A DNA stretch of 45,461 bases from an uncultured Robiginitomaculum sp. (GCA_938015875.1 CALLXE010000005.1:1-45461); one strand, 5' to 3'. Positions 1 through 7,712 are shown, counted from the first letter of the stretch. Notes: generated from the sequence alone by a model not told the origin. A program made the numbers and translations.

Positions 1-596
1 CAACACAGGTGGAATAAGGCGCGGCTTGGCGCGATGGCGCGCGGTGATTATATCCGGCCGAGGCGGAATTTCAGAGCGCCCACAGACATGGGCGGGCGAG
101 CGCCGGTGCAGCTGCGTCCTGCCCGCAAAGCCCGTCCGCCGGCCGGAATGAAGCCCTCAAGTGACGCGCCCGAGTCGGCCGTGTTCCGCCTACCTGTACT
201 GCAGAACCTGAATTATACTTACCGGCCCCGCCGCGCAGCCCCGGTGCGGCGCAGTCCGCAGCCGCAATTTCCCTGCATTGTCATGTGGCCGCACGAGCTT
301 GACGGGCAATATGTTCCGAACTTTCGCTCCCGCGCGCGCAGGCCTTCGGCCGGATATGGTGACTATGCCGGGGCTGCGGATATTGGCGTAGCGCCTGTGC
401 GCGCTTCGGGCGCGCCGCCGTGACGGGCGGGCAGGATTGTGGATGGATAGAGGGGCTTCCCTCGCGCCGGGTTAGGTGCGGGGCCGGGAGTGTGTGGGCG
501 TGTTTATTTGAAGGAGATTGTAAATTTGGAGATGCCTGCCGGCGTAATCATTCGGGAAAACGAATAGTCGTCCTACGGGCGGCTTCAATCATGTCC
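1..596. other. GC-rich stretch without a convincing protein gene
   Basis: About the first 430 bases are visibly richer in G and C than the rest of the window. The plus frame is open from the left edge to a TGA at 421-423, but the predicted product is Arg/Pro/Ala-rich, uses AGG and CGG freely unlike the neighbouring genes, and resembles nothing I know. I do not call it a gene, although a partial 3' end cannot be excluded. A perfect 12-base inverted repeat joins 50-61 to 346-357, so a folded RNA is possible. No RNase P, SRP, tmRNA or rRNA signature was found. Bases 430-596 show nothing I can name. Confidence 0.5.
50..357. repeat. 12-bp perfect long-range inverted repeat
   Basis: ATATCCGGCCGA at 50-61 is exactly complementary to TCGGCCGGATAT at 346-357. 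In RNA this would close a domain of about 285 bases that also contains shorter GC-rich hairpins, for example around 74-96. It may be the closing helix of a structured RNA or a chance feature of GC-rich DNA. Confidence 0.6.
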
Positions 597-597
597 T

Positions 598-622
598 TTT
601 TTTGTTCCCCCGGAACAAAAAA
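598..622. repeat. Symmetric hairpin, 11-bp stem
   Basis: A perfect inverted repeat TTTTTTGTTCC / GGAACAAAAAA with a CCC loop lies next to the tRNA terminator. Its A run on the plus strand also supplies the T run of that terminator on the minus strand. Confidence 0.7.
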
Positions 623-640
623 TCCGCCCGAATGGGCGGA
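617..640 (-). terminator. Rho-independent terminator of the tRNA-Val gene
   Basis: Read on the minus strand, a 7-bp stem TCCGCCC/GGGCGGA with a 4-base loop is followed at once by six T. It starts about ten bases after the CCA end of the tRNA, so it most likely ends that transcript. Confidence 0.85.
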
Positions 641-650
641 CCGGAAATGA

Positions 651-725
651 TGGTGCGCGATACAAGGATTGAACTTGTGACCCCTACAATGTCAATGTAG
701 TGCTCTACCGCTGAGCTAATCGCGC
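651..725 (-). tRNA. tRNA-Val (GAC anticodon)
   Basis: On the minus strand the sequence folds as a 75-base cloverleaf with the CCA end encoded. The acceptor stem is GCGCGAT/ATCGCGC, the D arm contains TTAGCTCAGCGGTAGAGC, the anticodon stem is CTACA/TGTAG around a TTGACAT loop, and the T arm contains GTTCAATCC. The anticodon is GAC, which reads GUC and GUU valine codons. A good promoter lies upstream and a terminator immediately downstream, so it appears to be a single-gene transcript. Confidence 0.97.
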
Positions 726-750
726 GATGATATTCATCAAATGAAGCGGT

Positions 751-779
751 GATATATCGCCCCGCCGGCGGGCTTGCAA
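751..779 (-). promoter_or_regulatory. Sigma-70-like promoter of tRNA-Val
   Basis: On the minus strand TTGCAA (774-779) and TATATC (751-756) are separated by exactly 17 bases and lie about 25 bases upstream of the mature tRNA 5' end. Spacing and position fit a housekeeping promoter. Confidence 0.7.
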
Positions 780-792
780 GGCTAAAAAAGCC

Positions 793-1155
793 TTAGGCTG
801 CAATCAATTTGTCGACCTCGCCGACCAGTTGGCGCAAGTGGACGGGTTTAGACAGGATTGTCGCGTTTTCTGCCGTGGACGGGTCCTGCATAGCGACGGC
901 GGCAAAGCCTGTGATAAACATGATTTTAATGCCGGGGGACAGCTCTTCTGCGCGCTTGGCAAGCTCGACCCCGTCCATGCCGGGCATCATAATATCAGTC
1001 AGCAGCAGATCAAACGCGCCGTCCGCAAATCTCAGCGCGCGCAAGGCCCGGTCGCCGTCTTCACAGGCAATAACGTGGTGCCCCGCCTTCTCCAGCGCTT
1101 TTTCAAAAAAGCGCCGCATCGCGTGATCATCTTCTGCGTAGAGTATTGTGGCCAT
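793..1155 (-). CDS. cpdR: CpdR-like single-domain response regulator
   Basis: A 120-residue stand-alone receiver domain. The acidic pocket is EDD at 8-10, the phosphoacceptor is Asp54 in LLLTDIMMP, and the conserved Lys103 is in SKPVH. There is no output domain. In Caulobacter, CpdR is controlled by the CckA-ChpT phosphorelay and, when unphosphorylated, primes ClpXP for degradation of cell-cycle regulators. The neighbouring divergent N-formylglutamate amidohydrolase is the same neighbour as in Caulobacter, and the protein ends in Ala-Ala as CpdR does. I chose the ATG at 1155 because an AGGGA sequence sits nine bases upstream; an in-frame start ten codons earlier has no such signal. The assignment as CpdR rather than another receiver-only protein is inference. 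Confidence 0.75.
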   Translation of the reverse strand: MATILYAEDDHAMRRFFEKALEKAGHHVIACEDGDRALRALRFADGAFDLLLTDIMMPGMDGVELAKRAEELSPGIKIMFITGFAAVAMQDPSTAENATILSKPVHLRQLVGEVDKLIAA

Positions 1156-1250
1156 TATAAGCGTCCCTGACTGTCGTTGTGGCAATTCCGCATATCAGTG
1201 CAATAAACTCGCCGGTTGACCTATACCTGCCAAAGACCCATGAATAAAAT

Positions 1251-2144
1251 ATGTATAGACCGCGCAAATTTGGGATAAAAACCGAAGGCAGTGAAGCCAA
1301 AATTCTGCGCAGCATTGGCGCGCCTGTTGCGGTAACGCCGGCAACCGGCGGACACCCTCTTATATTTGCGTCCCCGCATTCAGGCCGCCAATACCCTCCG
1401 GCATGGCTTCGGGATTGCTGCGCGTCCAAAACGGCCCTGCGCAGCGTCGAGGACATATGGGTCGATGATTTATTCAGCCAAGCGGAAACATCCGGCGCGG
1501 CGTATTTGCGCGCCAACTTCCCGCGCAGCCTGATCGATGTAAACCGCAGCGCCGATGATTTACCGGACTATCTGGCCGCGCCGGATGTCGAGATTTCTGC
1601 ACGTGCCAAAGCCGGACTTGGCGTCATACCGATGGCTATCGCCCCGCAAAGCCCGATTTACCGAACCCCGCCGGACGCCAAAGCAGCTCAAGCCCGCATT
1701 GACGGACTTTACCGCCCCTATCACGACGCGTTGCGCGGATGCGTGGAGGACGCACTGACGGGGTGTGGCCATGCCGTGTTAATTGATTGCCATTCTATGC
1801 CGGGCTTCGGACCGCTGCGGGCGCGCCGCCCGGACTTTATTTTGGGTGACCGTTACAGCAAAAGCTGCCGGAGCAGCCTCACGGACGCCGTCGAGCAATA
1901 TCTGATGCAGCGCGGATACAGCGTATCGCGTAATCATCCCTATGCCGGCGGTTACACGACCCGAACTTACGGCCGGCCGGGCGACGGAATACAGGCGCTG
2001 CAAATTGAAATAAACCGCGATCTCTATGTCAATCCGGTAAACCTGACCCGCAAGCCGCGCTACGACGCCTTACAGCGTGATCTTGACGGCTTGGTATTAT
2101 ATCTGTGCGGCATGCATCAGGAATTGGCGCAAGCAGCAGAATAA
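1251..2144 (+). CDS. N-formylglutamate amidohydrolase family protein
   Basis: A 297-residue protein of the FGase (HutG-type) family, metal-dependent hydrolases that release formate from N-formyl-L-glutamate or act on related acylated amino acids. Family motifs are visible: ASPHSGRQYP near 41-50, the IDVNRSADDLP segment near 95, LIDCHSMPG near 178, and the NHPYAGGYTTRTYGRP segment near 225-240 followed by QIEINRDLY. No other histidine-degradation (hut) gene is near, so a role in histidine catabolism is unproven; this branch commonly sits by cpdR and its true substrate is unknown to me. The ATG has only a weak ribosome-binding site. It is divergent from cpdR, with about 95 bases between the two starts for both promoters. 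Confidence 0.85.
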   Translation: MYRPRKFGIKTEGSEAKILRSIGAPVAVTPATGGHPLIFASPHSGRQYPPAWLRDCCASKTALRSVEDIWVDDLFSQAETSGAAYLRANFPRSLIDVNRSADDLPDYLAAPDVEISARAKAGLGVIPMAIAPQSPIYRTPPDAKAAQARIDGLYRPYHDALRGCVEDALTGCGHAVLIDCHSMPGFGPLRARRPDFILGDRYSKSCRSSLTDAVEQYLMQRGYSVSRNHPYAGGYTTRTYGRPGDGIQALQIEINRDLYVNPVNLTRKPRYDALQRDLDGLVLYLCGMHQELAQAAE

Positions 2145-2317
2145 AGCGCCGCCGGCAATCCCGCATGCCCCAAAACGAAACAACCGCCGGCGGACTCGCC
2201 TGAAAGCGGGTCATAACGGGCCGCACGCACTCCCTTTTCAGGCGAACCCCCGCTGATTGCGCCGGCACGGCTCTTGCTCTCTTAAGAGGCGAACTTAAAC
2301 TTAAGGGATTACAAGAA

Positions 2318-2719
2318 ATGACCGGAGATATTGACCTGCACGTCGGCAAGCGCCTGCGCCGCCGCCGCCGCCTTTTGGGCCTGACCCAGCAAAACCTGGC
2401 CACAGAAGTCGGCATACGGTTTCAGCAAATTCAGAAATATGAATGCGGCGCAAACCGTGTCTCGGCGGCCCGCCTGTTTGAACTGTCCGAAGCGCTCTCT
2501 GTGCCGGTTCAGTATTTCTACGAAGGTCTGTCGGACATTGATCATGATGATGAATTTGCCGCCGAAATTCTTGCGCCGGACGTATTGTCGAAAAAAGAAA
2601 CCATGGATTTGGTTCGCGCCTATTACGCCATGGAAGCCGGTCCGCGTAAGCATTTGCTCGATTTGGCAAAATCGCTGCAAAACTCGGCTAAAGTCCCGGT
2701 CATGGGATTGATGCAGTAA
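2318..2719 (+). CDS. XRE-family transcriptional regulator
   Basis: A 133-residue protein with an N-terminal Cro/C1-type helix-turn-helix at about residues 10-64, including LGLTQQNLATEVGI and FQQIQKYECGANRVSAARL. The C-terminal half (about 80-133) is helical and contains the KKETMDLVRAYYAM segment typical of a widespread alphaproteobacterial XRE family. It presumably binds DNA as a dimer, but target and ligand are unknown. The ATG follows an AAGGGATTACAAGAA stretch that can serve as ribosome-binding site. A run of TTAA tetramers lies at about 2282-2303 upstream. The gene ends immediately before a possible 36-codon ORF and a HisN-like gene on the same strand, so the three may share a transcript. 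Confidence 0.88.
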   Translation: MTGDIDLHVGKRLRRRRRLLGLTQQNLATEVGIRFQQIQKYECGANRVSAARLFELSEALSVPVQYFYEGLSDIDHDDEFAAEILAPDVLSKKETMDLVRAYYAMEAGPRKHLLDLAKSLQNSAKVPVMGLMQ

Positions 2720-2720
2720 G

Positions 2721-2831
2721 ATGATACGGGCCGTTATATTCGGATCAGCGTTTTTATTGGCCTACGGCTTAGCCTGCATGCTAAGCCGCGCTTATGACAT
2801 CGCTTACTTCCGGCTCACCGGCCCTGAATAA
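2721..2831 (+). CDS. Possible 36-residue membrane ORF, leader-like
   Basis: A short ORF starting one base after the stop of the XRE regulator gene and ending inside the next gene. The product begins MIRAVIFGSAFLLAYGLACM, a hydrophobic stretch long enough for one membrane helix, then a short polar tail. There is a GGGATTG sequence upstream within the preceding gene. Its reading frame runs through a 9-bp hairpin that lies just before the start of the HisN-like gene, so its translation could open that hairpin. I know of no homologue. It may equally be a chance ORF. Confidence 0.35.
   Translation: MIRAVIFGSAFLLAYGLACMLSRAYDIAYFRLTGPE
2765..2788 (+). promoter_or_regulatory. Hairpin just upstream of the HisN-like start
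   Basis: A perfect 9-bp stem CGGCTTAGC/GCTAAGCCG with a CTGCAT loop ends five bases before the ATG at 2794. No ribosome-binding site is visible outside it, so in RNA it could occlude initiation. There is no T run, so it is not an ordinary terminator. Confidence 0.5.
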
Positions 2832-3645
2832 ATCTGAAATTGACGCGCGCCTGATTTTGGCGCGCGCCTTGGCTGACCATGCCCGTACGCTCACCCTGCC
2901 GCTTTTCAACGCCGGCATGGTGGTCGAAAATAAAGCCGGCGGCAGCTTTTTTGACCCGGTTACCAATGCCGATAAGGATGCAGAGCTCGCCCTGCGTGGC
3001 CTGATTATTGAGGCTTATCCGGATGATGCAATCGTCGGCGAGGAATTTGACGATCGCCCGGGCACATCCGGTTTTATCTGGACTCTTGATCCCATTGACG
3101 GCACGCGCGGCTTCGTCGCAGGCATCCCCGTTTGGAGTACGCTGATTGCGCTTGGCTATGACGACAAACCTGTCATCGGGATTATTGACCTGCCCGCTAT
3201 GGGCCGCGCCGGAGAGCGATATATCGGCATGCCCGCCGGCACGGTGCGCGAAGACATATCCGGAACGACAACGCTGACCGCGCGAAAATGCACGGCTCTG
3301 ACCGACGTGATTTTGGGATGCACAGAACCGCTGGCAATGTTCACCCAAGGTGAACGGGCGAGCTATGAGATGATCCGCAGAACTGCAAAATTTTCACGGT
3401 TGGGTCTCGATGCTTATGGCTACGCTATGGTGGCAGCCGGGCGAATGGATATGATTATCGAGGCGGATCTTAAGCCGTGCGATGTGCGCGCGCTGATCCC
3501 GGTAATAGAAGGCGCCGGCGGGAAATTAACAAATTGGCACGGCGGCAGCGCCTTCAATGGCGGACGCGTGGTTGCCGCCGGAAATCCGGCCATGCTGGAT
3601 GAAGTTTATCCCTATTTACAGCGCGCCATGGATACAAAAATATAG
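2794..3645 (+). CDS. hisN: Inositol-monophosphatase family, probable histidinol-phosphatase
   Basis: A 283-residue Mg2+-dependent phosphatase of the inositol monophosphatase superfamily. Metal-binding motifs are present in order: DPVTNAD at 54-60, GEE at 82-84, DPIDGT at 99-104, and a late Asp in LKPCDVRAL near 228. In alphaproteobacteria this branch often supplies histidinol-phosphatase (HisN), the penultimate step of histidine synthesis; the subfamily call rests on similarity and genome context and could be inositol or another sugar phosphatase. The start has no clear ribosome-binding site and follows a strong hairpin. The N-terminal dozen residues are not typical of the family, so a later start is possible. 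Confidence 0.75.
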   Translation: MTSLTSGSPALNKSEIDARLILARALADHARTLTLPLFNAGMVVENKAGGSFFDPVTNADKDAELALRGLIIEAYPDDAIVGEEFDDRPGTSGFIWTLDPIDGTRGFVAGIPVWSTLIALGYDDKPVIGIIDLPAMGRAGERYIGMPAGTVREDISGTTTLTARKCTALTDVILGCTEPLAMFTQGERASYEMIRRTAKFSRLGLDAYGYAMVAAGRMDMIIEADLKPCDVRALIPVIEGAGGKLTNWHGGSAFNGGRVVAAGNPAMLDEVYPYLQRAMDTKI

Positions 3646-3727
3646 ACCGGTGCTGCGACGTGCTTTTGCTTGAATTTTCCGCCCTGAGACTCTAGGCCAA
3701 GGGTCAGGAATTATGCGGAGCGACGTT

Positions 3728-4765
3728 ATGAAAATTATGCACGTTATGGCGGGCGCAGCCGAAGGCGGCGCAGAAAATATCATGCTGGAATCCGTGCTGG
3801 CCCTGCAGGAACATCACGGTGTCGAGCAGTTTGTTGTCACCCGCGATAATAACGCCTTTCGCCTTGAGCAGTTTAAAGCCGCCGGGATCGGCACCGCAAC
3901 GGCAAGCTTTGATAAATGGCTGAAATTTCGCACCACCAATGTTTTAAAAAAAGCTATCGCCGAGTTTAAACCGGATGTGATTGAGTATTGGATGGGCCGC
4001 GCCGGGCAATTTGCCCTTGCGTCTCACCGCGACATTTCAATCGGTTGGTATGGCGGGTATTACAAATTAGAACGGTTTAAAAACTGCAAATGGCATATCG
4101 GGCTGTCGATTGATTTATGCCGTCACATCCGGGAACAAGGCGTCGATGATGCCCATGTCGGCCTTGTTCATACAATGGCCGATTTCAACAATGCAGAGCC
4201 GGCGAGCCGCGCGGATTTAGACACGCCGGCCGATGCGCCGGTTGCGCTCGCTTTGGCGCGACTGCATTGGAAGAAAGGGCTCGATACGCTTCTGGATGCG
4301 ACGGTTAAAATTCCGGGCCTGTATGTCTGGATTGCCGGCGACGGACCGATTGAACATGAACTTAAGGCGCATTGCTCCCGCAACGGGCTTGAAGATCGGG
4401 TCCGTTTTTTGGGCTGGCGTAACGATCGCGGCGCGCTTTTGGCGGCCTGTGATGTCGTTGCGTTTCCAAGCCGCTATGAGCCGTTTGGCACGGTCACTGT
4501 CGACAGCTGGGCGGCACGCCGTCCGATAGTGGCAGCTGATGCGGTTGGACCTGCGGCCTATGTCAAAGACGGCGTAAACGGGCTTTTGATACCTAAAGAC
4601 GATGTGGACGCGCTGGCCACCGCACTGACCCGGGTATTAAAAGAACCGGGTCTGGCGGATAAACTGGTGGCCGGCGGCGACGCAACCTATGAAGCGACCT
4701 TCACCAAAGCCGCGTTTCAGCGCGACAGCCTTGAGTTTTACAATAAAATTATTGCGGCACATTGA
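3728..4765 (+). CDS. GT4-type glycosyltransferase
   Basis: A 345-residue GT-B fold glycosyltransferase. The N-terminal domain starts MKIMHVMAGAAEGGAENIML, the usual GGAE loop of the family. The C-terminal nucleotide-sugar domain has ALARLHWKKGLDTLL, the GDGP segment, PSRYEPFGTVTVDSW (near 247-261) and VKDGVNGLLI. It probably transfers a sugar from an activated donor to a lipid or polysaccharide acceptor at the inner membrane; donor and acceptor are not evident. I prefer the ATG at 3728, which has GGAG seven bases upstream, over the ATG at 3713. Its 3' end overlaps the convergent membrane-protein gene by 17 bases. Confidence 0.88.
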   Translation: MKIMHVMAGAAEGGAENIMLESVLALQEHHGVEQFVVTRDNNAFRLEQFKAAGIGTATASFDKWLKFRTTNVLKKAIAEFKPDVIEYWMGRAGQFALASHRDISIGWYGGYYKLERFKNCKWHIGLSIDLCRHIREQGVDDAHVGLVHTMADFNNAEPASRADLDTPADAPVALALARLHWKKGLDTLLDATVKIPGLYVWIAGDGPIEHELKAHCSRNGLEDRVRFLGWRNDRGALLAACDVVAFPSRYEPFGTVTVDSWAARRPIVAADAVGPAAYVKDGVNGLLIPKDDVDALATALTRVLKEPGLADKLVAGGDATYEATFTKAAFQRDSLEFYNKIIAAH

Positions 4766-6485
4766 TCGCCGGCGTGCGGCATGTCCTGCTGGGCCCCTGA
4801 AGGTAAACCCCGTCTGAGACAGCCTGCTTTTGGACATAGGCCGTAAACCATTGGTTTCTCATGGGCGATTTCTCGCCAGGATCCGGAATGGCGCGTTCCA
4901 TTCCGGTAAGGCCATACCCTGCGATATCACCTGACGGCGTTACGATATAGATGCCCGCATCTTTGCGCCCCTTTTGCCCCCAAAAGGTTCCTAAGACCCG
5001 AACCCAATCGGGATCGCCCGGCAAATCAATCACGGCGCTGATGCCGCCTGCGCAGGTCGCCCCGACGTCATTACCGGCCTTTTGCCCGATCATCTCGCGA
5101 ATGTCCCGATAATCGCCGGTTCCGAAAAACCCAATATTACGCGCAGAGGCTTTTTCCGACATCAGCAAAAGTCGGCCGGGAATTGGGTATATTTTCCCCA
5201 AATACAAATCATCGCGCACTTGCATTTCCGCCGCCAAACCGCCGACGGCGCGGCCTTTTGCCCAATCGCGTTTTTCCAAAAAGACCGTCGATTGCATAGC
5301 CGTAACAAGAACAAAAGCTGTGATAAATCCGGCTGCGACGACGCGCTGTCCGGTTTTCGATTTCAGCAGATGAAACAGGACCGGCATATATAAAAGCAAC
5401 AAAGCCGCCCATGCCATAACCGTTGCCGTTGTATAGCGCGGCGCAAACGCAGTGCCGAGCCCCATCGGCAATCGCCCGCCGGCCGTCGCGAAAGCTCCTG
5501 CCCCAATATAAAGAATAAACACAAGCAGGATTAATTGCAGGCCGTGGGCATTCGGCACGCGAATCGCACGCCATGCAAAGACGGTGCAACTGCCGATGTA
5601 AAACGCGCCAAAGACAGGCGCAACGAAATGCCCCATCGGTTCACCGGCAGCAAAAAAGAAAAACGGCCCGCCCATATAATTGAAGACAAAATGCAGCATA
5701 CCGGCAGGATCGCGCGCAAGGCTCTCACCGACCGACCCATGACCCGCAACGCTTTTAAACCCCCACATATAGAGCGTAATAACGATCACAGACAGCACAG
5801 CCAGGACTGCCATGCGCCTCGCGCCCATCCGCATCACCCCGGCGTAAAGCAGCATGAACGGCAATGTGGCGATAGCATTGGCCATACTGCCGGCAGCAAG
5901 GACGCCCACAATACAGGCGAGTGCAAATGTCTTACGGCTCGGCGAAACGGCATCTTTATAAATTAAATAAAACGCAAGCAAAGGAAGTACATACGCAAGA
6001 AAGAAATGCGGATTAAACGCATAGGCCAAAGTCTCGTATTGCGTCCAAAGATAAAGCCACGCAGTGAAAAACAACGCTGTGAGAATAAAAACCAAATCGC
6101 GTTGCGGTCCGCCTTCCGGCGCACATTGGCAGATGGCGAGGCGCGCAATGCGAATAAATAGAAAAACGCCCAGAGCGGCGAACAGGAAATTCCAAACAAA
6201 CAACGATACAAGACTGCCGCCAAAGACCGCGTAATCAAACCAATACAAAACGCGGGATATAATAAAGCGATGCTCGTTATGCTGCCCGAACCAAGCGGCG
6301 ATATCGCCGTCCTGAACGCTCAGATAAAACTGAACAAGGCCGTCCCAACTATCCCCCCACGGAACCGGTGTGTGCAGATCGGCGGCGCCATATATAGCAA
6401 AGGCGCTGCAAAGTATTGTCAGCAGTAATGCAAGCCCAATCAGCGTTTTTTGCGCCGTGGTAAAAAGAGACAGGTTTGGAAGCAT
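4749..6485 (-). CDS. Polytopic membrane protein, possible GT-C-like enzyme
   Basis: About 578 residues with many hydrophobic segments over the first roughly 400 residues and a soluble C-terminal part of about 160. The loop after the first membrane helix holds PWGDSWDGL and then QHNEHRFIISR, an acidic and aromatic loop of the kind seen at the active site of GT-C lipid-linked sugar transferases. That similarity is an impression and not a family match, so I leave the function open. The ATG at 6485 lies four bases after the stop of the LRAT-type gene, suggesting coupled translation; a TTG at 6554 in the same frame would overlap that gene. It faces the glycosyltransferase convergently and overlaps it by 17 bases. 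Confidence 0.75.
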   Translation of the reverse strand: MLPNLSLFTTAQKTLIGLALLLTILCSAFAIYGAADLHTPVPWGDSWDGLVQFYLSVQDGDIAAWFGQHNEHRFIISRVLYWFDYAVFGGSLVSLFVWNFLFAALGVFLFIRIARLAICQCAPEGGPQRDLVFILTALFFTAWLYLWTQYETLAYAFNPHFFLAYVLPLLAFYLIYKDAVSPSRKTFALACIVGVLAAGSMANAIATLPFMLLYAGVMRMGARRMAVLAVLSVIVITLYMWGFKSVAGHGSVGESLARDPAGMLHFVFNYMGGPFFFFAAGEPMGHFVAPVFGAFYIGSCTVFAWRAIRVPNAHGLQLILLVFILYIGAGAFATAGGRLPMGLGTAFAPRYTTATVMAWAALLLLYMPVLFHLLKSKTGQRVVAAGFITAFVLVTAMQSTVFLEKRDWAKGRAVGGLAAEMQVRDDLYLGKIYPIPGRLLLMSEKASARNIGFFGTGDYRDIREMIGQKAGNDVGATCAGGISAVIDLPGDPDWVRVLGTFWGQKGRKDAGIYIVTPSGDIAGYGLTGMERAIPDPGEKSPMRNQWFTAYVQKQAVSDGVYLQGPSRTCRTPAINVPQ

Positions 6486-6489
6486 TCTA

Positions 6490-6861
6490 TCAGTCGCGCG
6501 AAAGCCGGCGCGCATCCAGCGGGCCAAGCTGCGCGCTTCGGCCCTTGCCTTCAAGCACCCATGTTATGAAATGCTCGCAATTATTCAGCATGACGTTATA
6601 GCGCTGTCCTTTGCGAAGCCGCGCACGGGCGACAATTTCGCTGCCACTTGCCCGGCTACGCGTTGCAATTACCCGTACTGATTTGCCGCCGGAAAAAACA
6701 TTGAAATCCGTCTCATCGACTTTGCCAAAACGGCGGCTGGCATGAATGACTGTGCCATAACCCGTCGCAATTCCGTAATGCTTAAGCGCCCCCATGAACC
6801 CGACACAAAGCACAGTGCCGGCAAGGTGAACGTTATGGGTTTCAAACGGATAATGAGTCAT
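6490..6861 (-). CDS. LRAT/NC-domain protein (permuted NlpC/P60 fold)
   Basis: A 123-residue single-domain protein. KHYGIATGYGTVIHAS (27-42) supplies the two conserved His positions (His28, His40) and LNNCEHFITWVL (92-103) the conserved Cys95 of the lecithin:retinol acyltransferase-like family, permuted relatives of NlpC/P60 peptidases. Family members are thiol acyltransferases or phospholipases; bacterial members are mostly uncharacterised. There is no signal peptide, though residues 11-27 are fairly hydrophobic. The gene lies between lptB and the membrane protein, whose ATG is four bases after this stop. A lipid or cell-envelope role is inferred from domain and context only. Confidence 0.85.
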   Translation of the reverse strand: MTHYPFETHNVHLAGTVLCVGFMGALKHYGIATGYGTVIHASRRFGKVDETDFNVFSGGKSVRVIATRSRASGSEIVARARLRKGQRYNVMLNNCEHFITWVLEGKGRSAQLGPLDARRLSRD

Positions 6862-6922
6862 AAATGCAGTATGCCTTCCCGGCCCGCAATGTCAAAGTCG
6901 CGCGGCAGAGCGCAGGCCATAT

Positions 6923-7696
6923 TCAGCTGTATTTTTCGCCCAAATAAAGCTCTCGCACTTTCGGGTTAGCGCGCACTTCATCGGGCGTACCCTCAAACAA
7001 AACGCTTCCGGAAAACATAATCGAGGCCCGGTCTACAATATCCAGAGTTTCACGCACGCGGTGATCGGTGATCAAAACGCCCAGTCCGCGCTTTTTAAGA
7101 TATAGGATAAGTTCTGAAATTTCAGCAATTGCAATCGGATCAATCCCGGTAAACGGCTCATCCAGCAAAATGAATTCAGGACGCGAAGCCAGCGCGCGGG
7201 CTATCTCAACGCGGCGACGCTCACCGCCGGACAAGGCCAAAGCGGGGCTGTCTTTAATATGGGTAATGTGCAGCTCTTCAAGCAAGGAGTCGACATTATC
7301 ATCCCATTTGCTGCGATCCGGTTCTGCCAGTTCCACTACGGATTTGATATTTTTATAAACGCTCAGCCCGCGAAAAATAGACGCTTCCTGAGGTAAATAA
7401 CCAACGCCGAGACGCGCACGTTGATACATAGGCAGAACGGTAATATTTTCGCCGTCCAGATAGATGTTCCCGCGCTGCGCCGCAATCAAGCCCATGATCA
7501 TGTAAAAGGATGTTGTCTTACCGGCACCGTTCGGCCCCATCAGGGCAACGATTTCTCCGCGCTGCACATGCAGGTTTACATCCTGCACAACGTCGCGATT
7601 ACGGTAAGTTTTGCCAATAGCAATAGCCGACAGACCTTCCGCAGGCACGCTGTCATAGCGAGGGGCGGACGGCCCTTCGACCGCCGTGCGTATCAT
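6923..7696 (-). CDS. lptB: LPS export ABC transporter ATPase LptB
   Basis: A 257-residue ABC ATPase that powers extraction of lipopolysaccharide from the inner membrane together with LptF, LptG and LptC. Walker A GPNGAGKTT, Q-loop in YLPQEASIFRGL, signature LSGGERRR, Walker B ILLDEPFTGIDP and the switch His in LITDHRVRETL are all intact. YLPQEASIF and the position directly after lptA and lptC identify it as LptB and not a LivF/LivG-type ATPase. The N-terminus has about 20 residues beyond the usual start. I use the ATG at 7696; an in-frame TTG at 7711 is three codon-lengths closer to lptA but neither start has a good ribosome-binding site. Confidence 0.96.
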   Translation of the reverse strand: MIRTAVEGPSAPRYDSVPAEGLSAIAIGKTYRNRDVVQDVNLHVQRGEIVALMGPNGAGKTTSFYMIMGLIAAQRGNIYLDGENITVLPMYQRARLGVGYLPQEASIFRGLSVYKNIKSVVELAEPDRSKWDDNVDSLLEELHITHIKDSPALALSGGERRRVEIARALASRPEFILLDEPFTGIDPIAIAEISELILYLKKRGLGVLITDHRVRETLDIVDRASIMFSGSVLFEGTPDEVRANPKVRELYLGEKYS

Positions 7697-7712
7697 ATCC
7701 GTGGGAGACAAT

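Noticed and set aside
1-430. RNase P RNA, SRP RNA, tmRNA or rRNA at the left edge
   Set aside because: A GCGAAAGTTCGG segment on the minus strand recalls RNase P, but the universally conserved segments are missing. No SRP tetraloop region, tmRNA tag or T-arm, or rRNA core sequence was found.
420-650. 76-codon plus-strand ORF
   Set aside because: It runs through the terminator next to tRNA-Val and has no protein-like character or ribosome-binding site.
778-794. Terminator at the end of the cpdR-like gene
   Set aside because: The AAGGCT/AGCCTT stem is weak, contains the stop codon and has its T run in the loop and not after the stem.
2282-2303. CtrA box in the TTAA cluster upstream of the XRE gene
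   Set aside because: The two TTAA tetramers are nine bases apart instead of seven. I note the cluster but cannot call a binding site.
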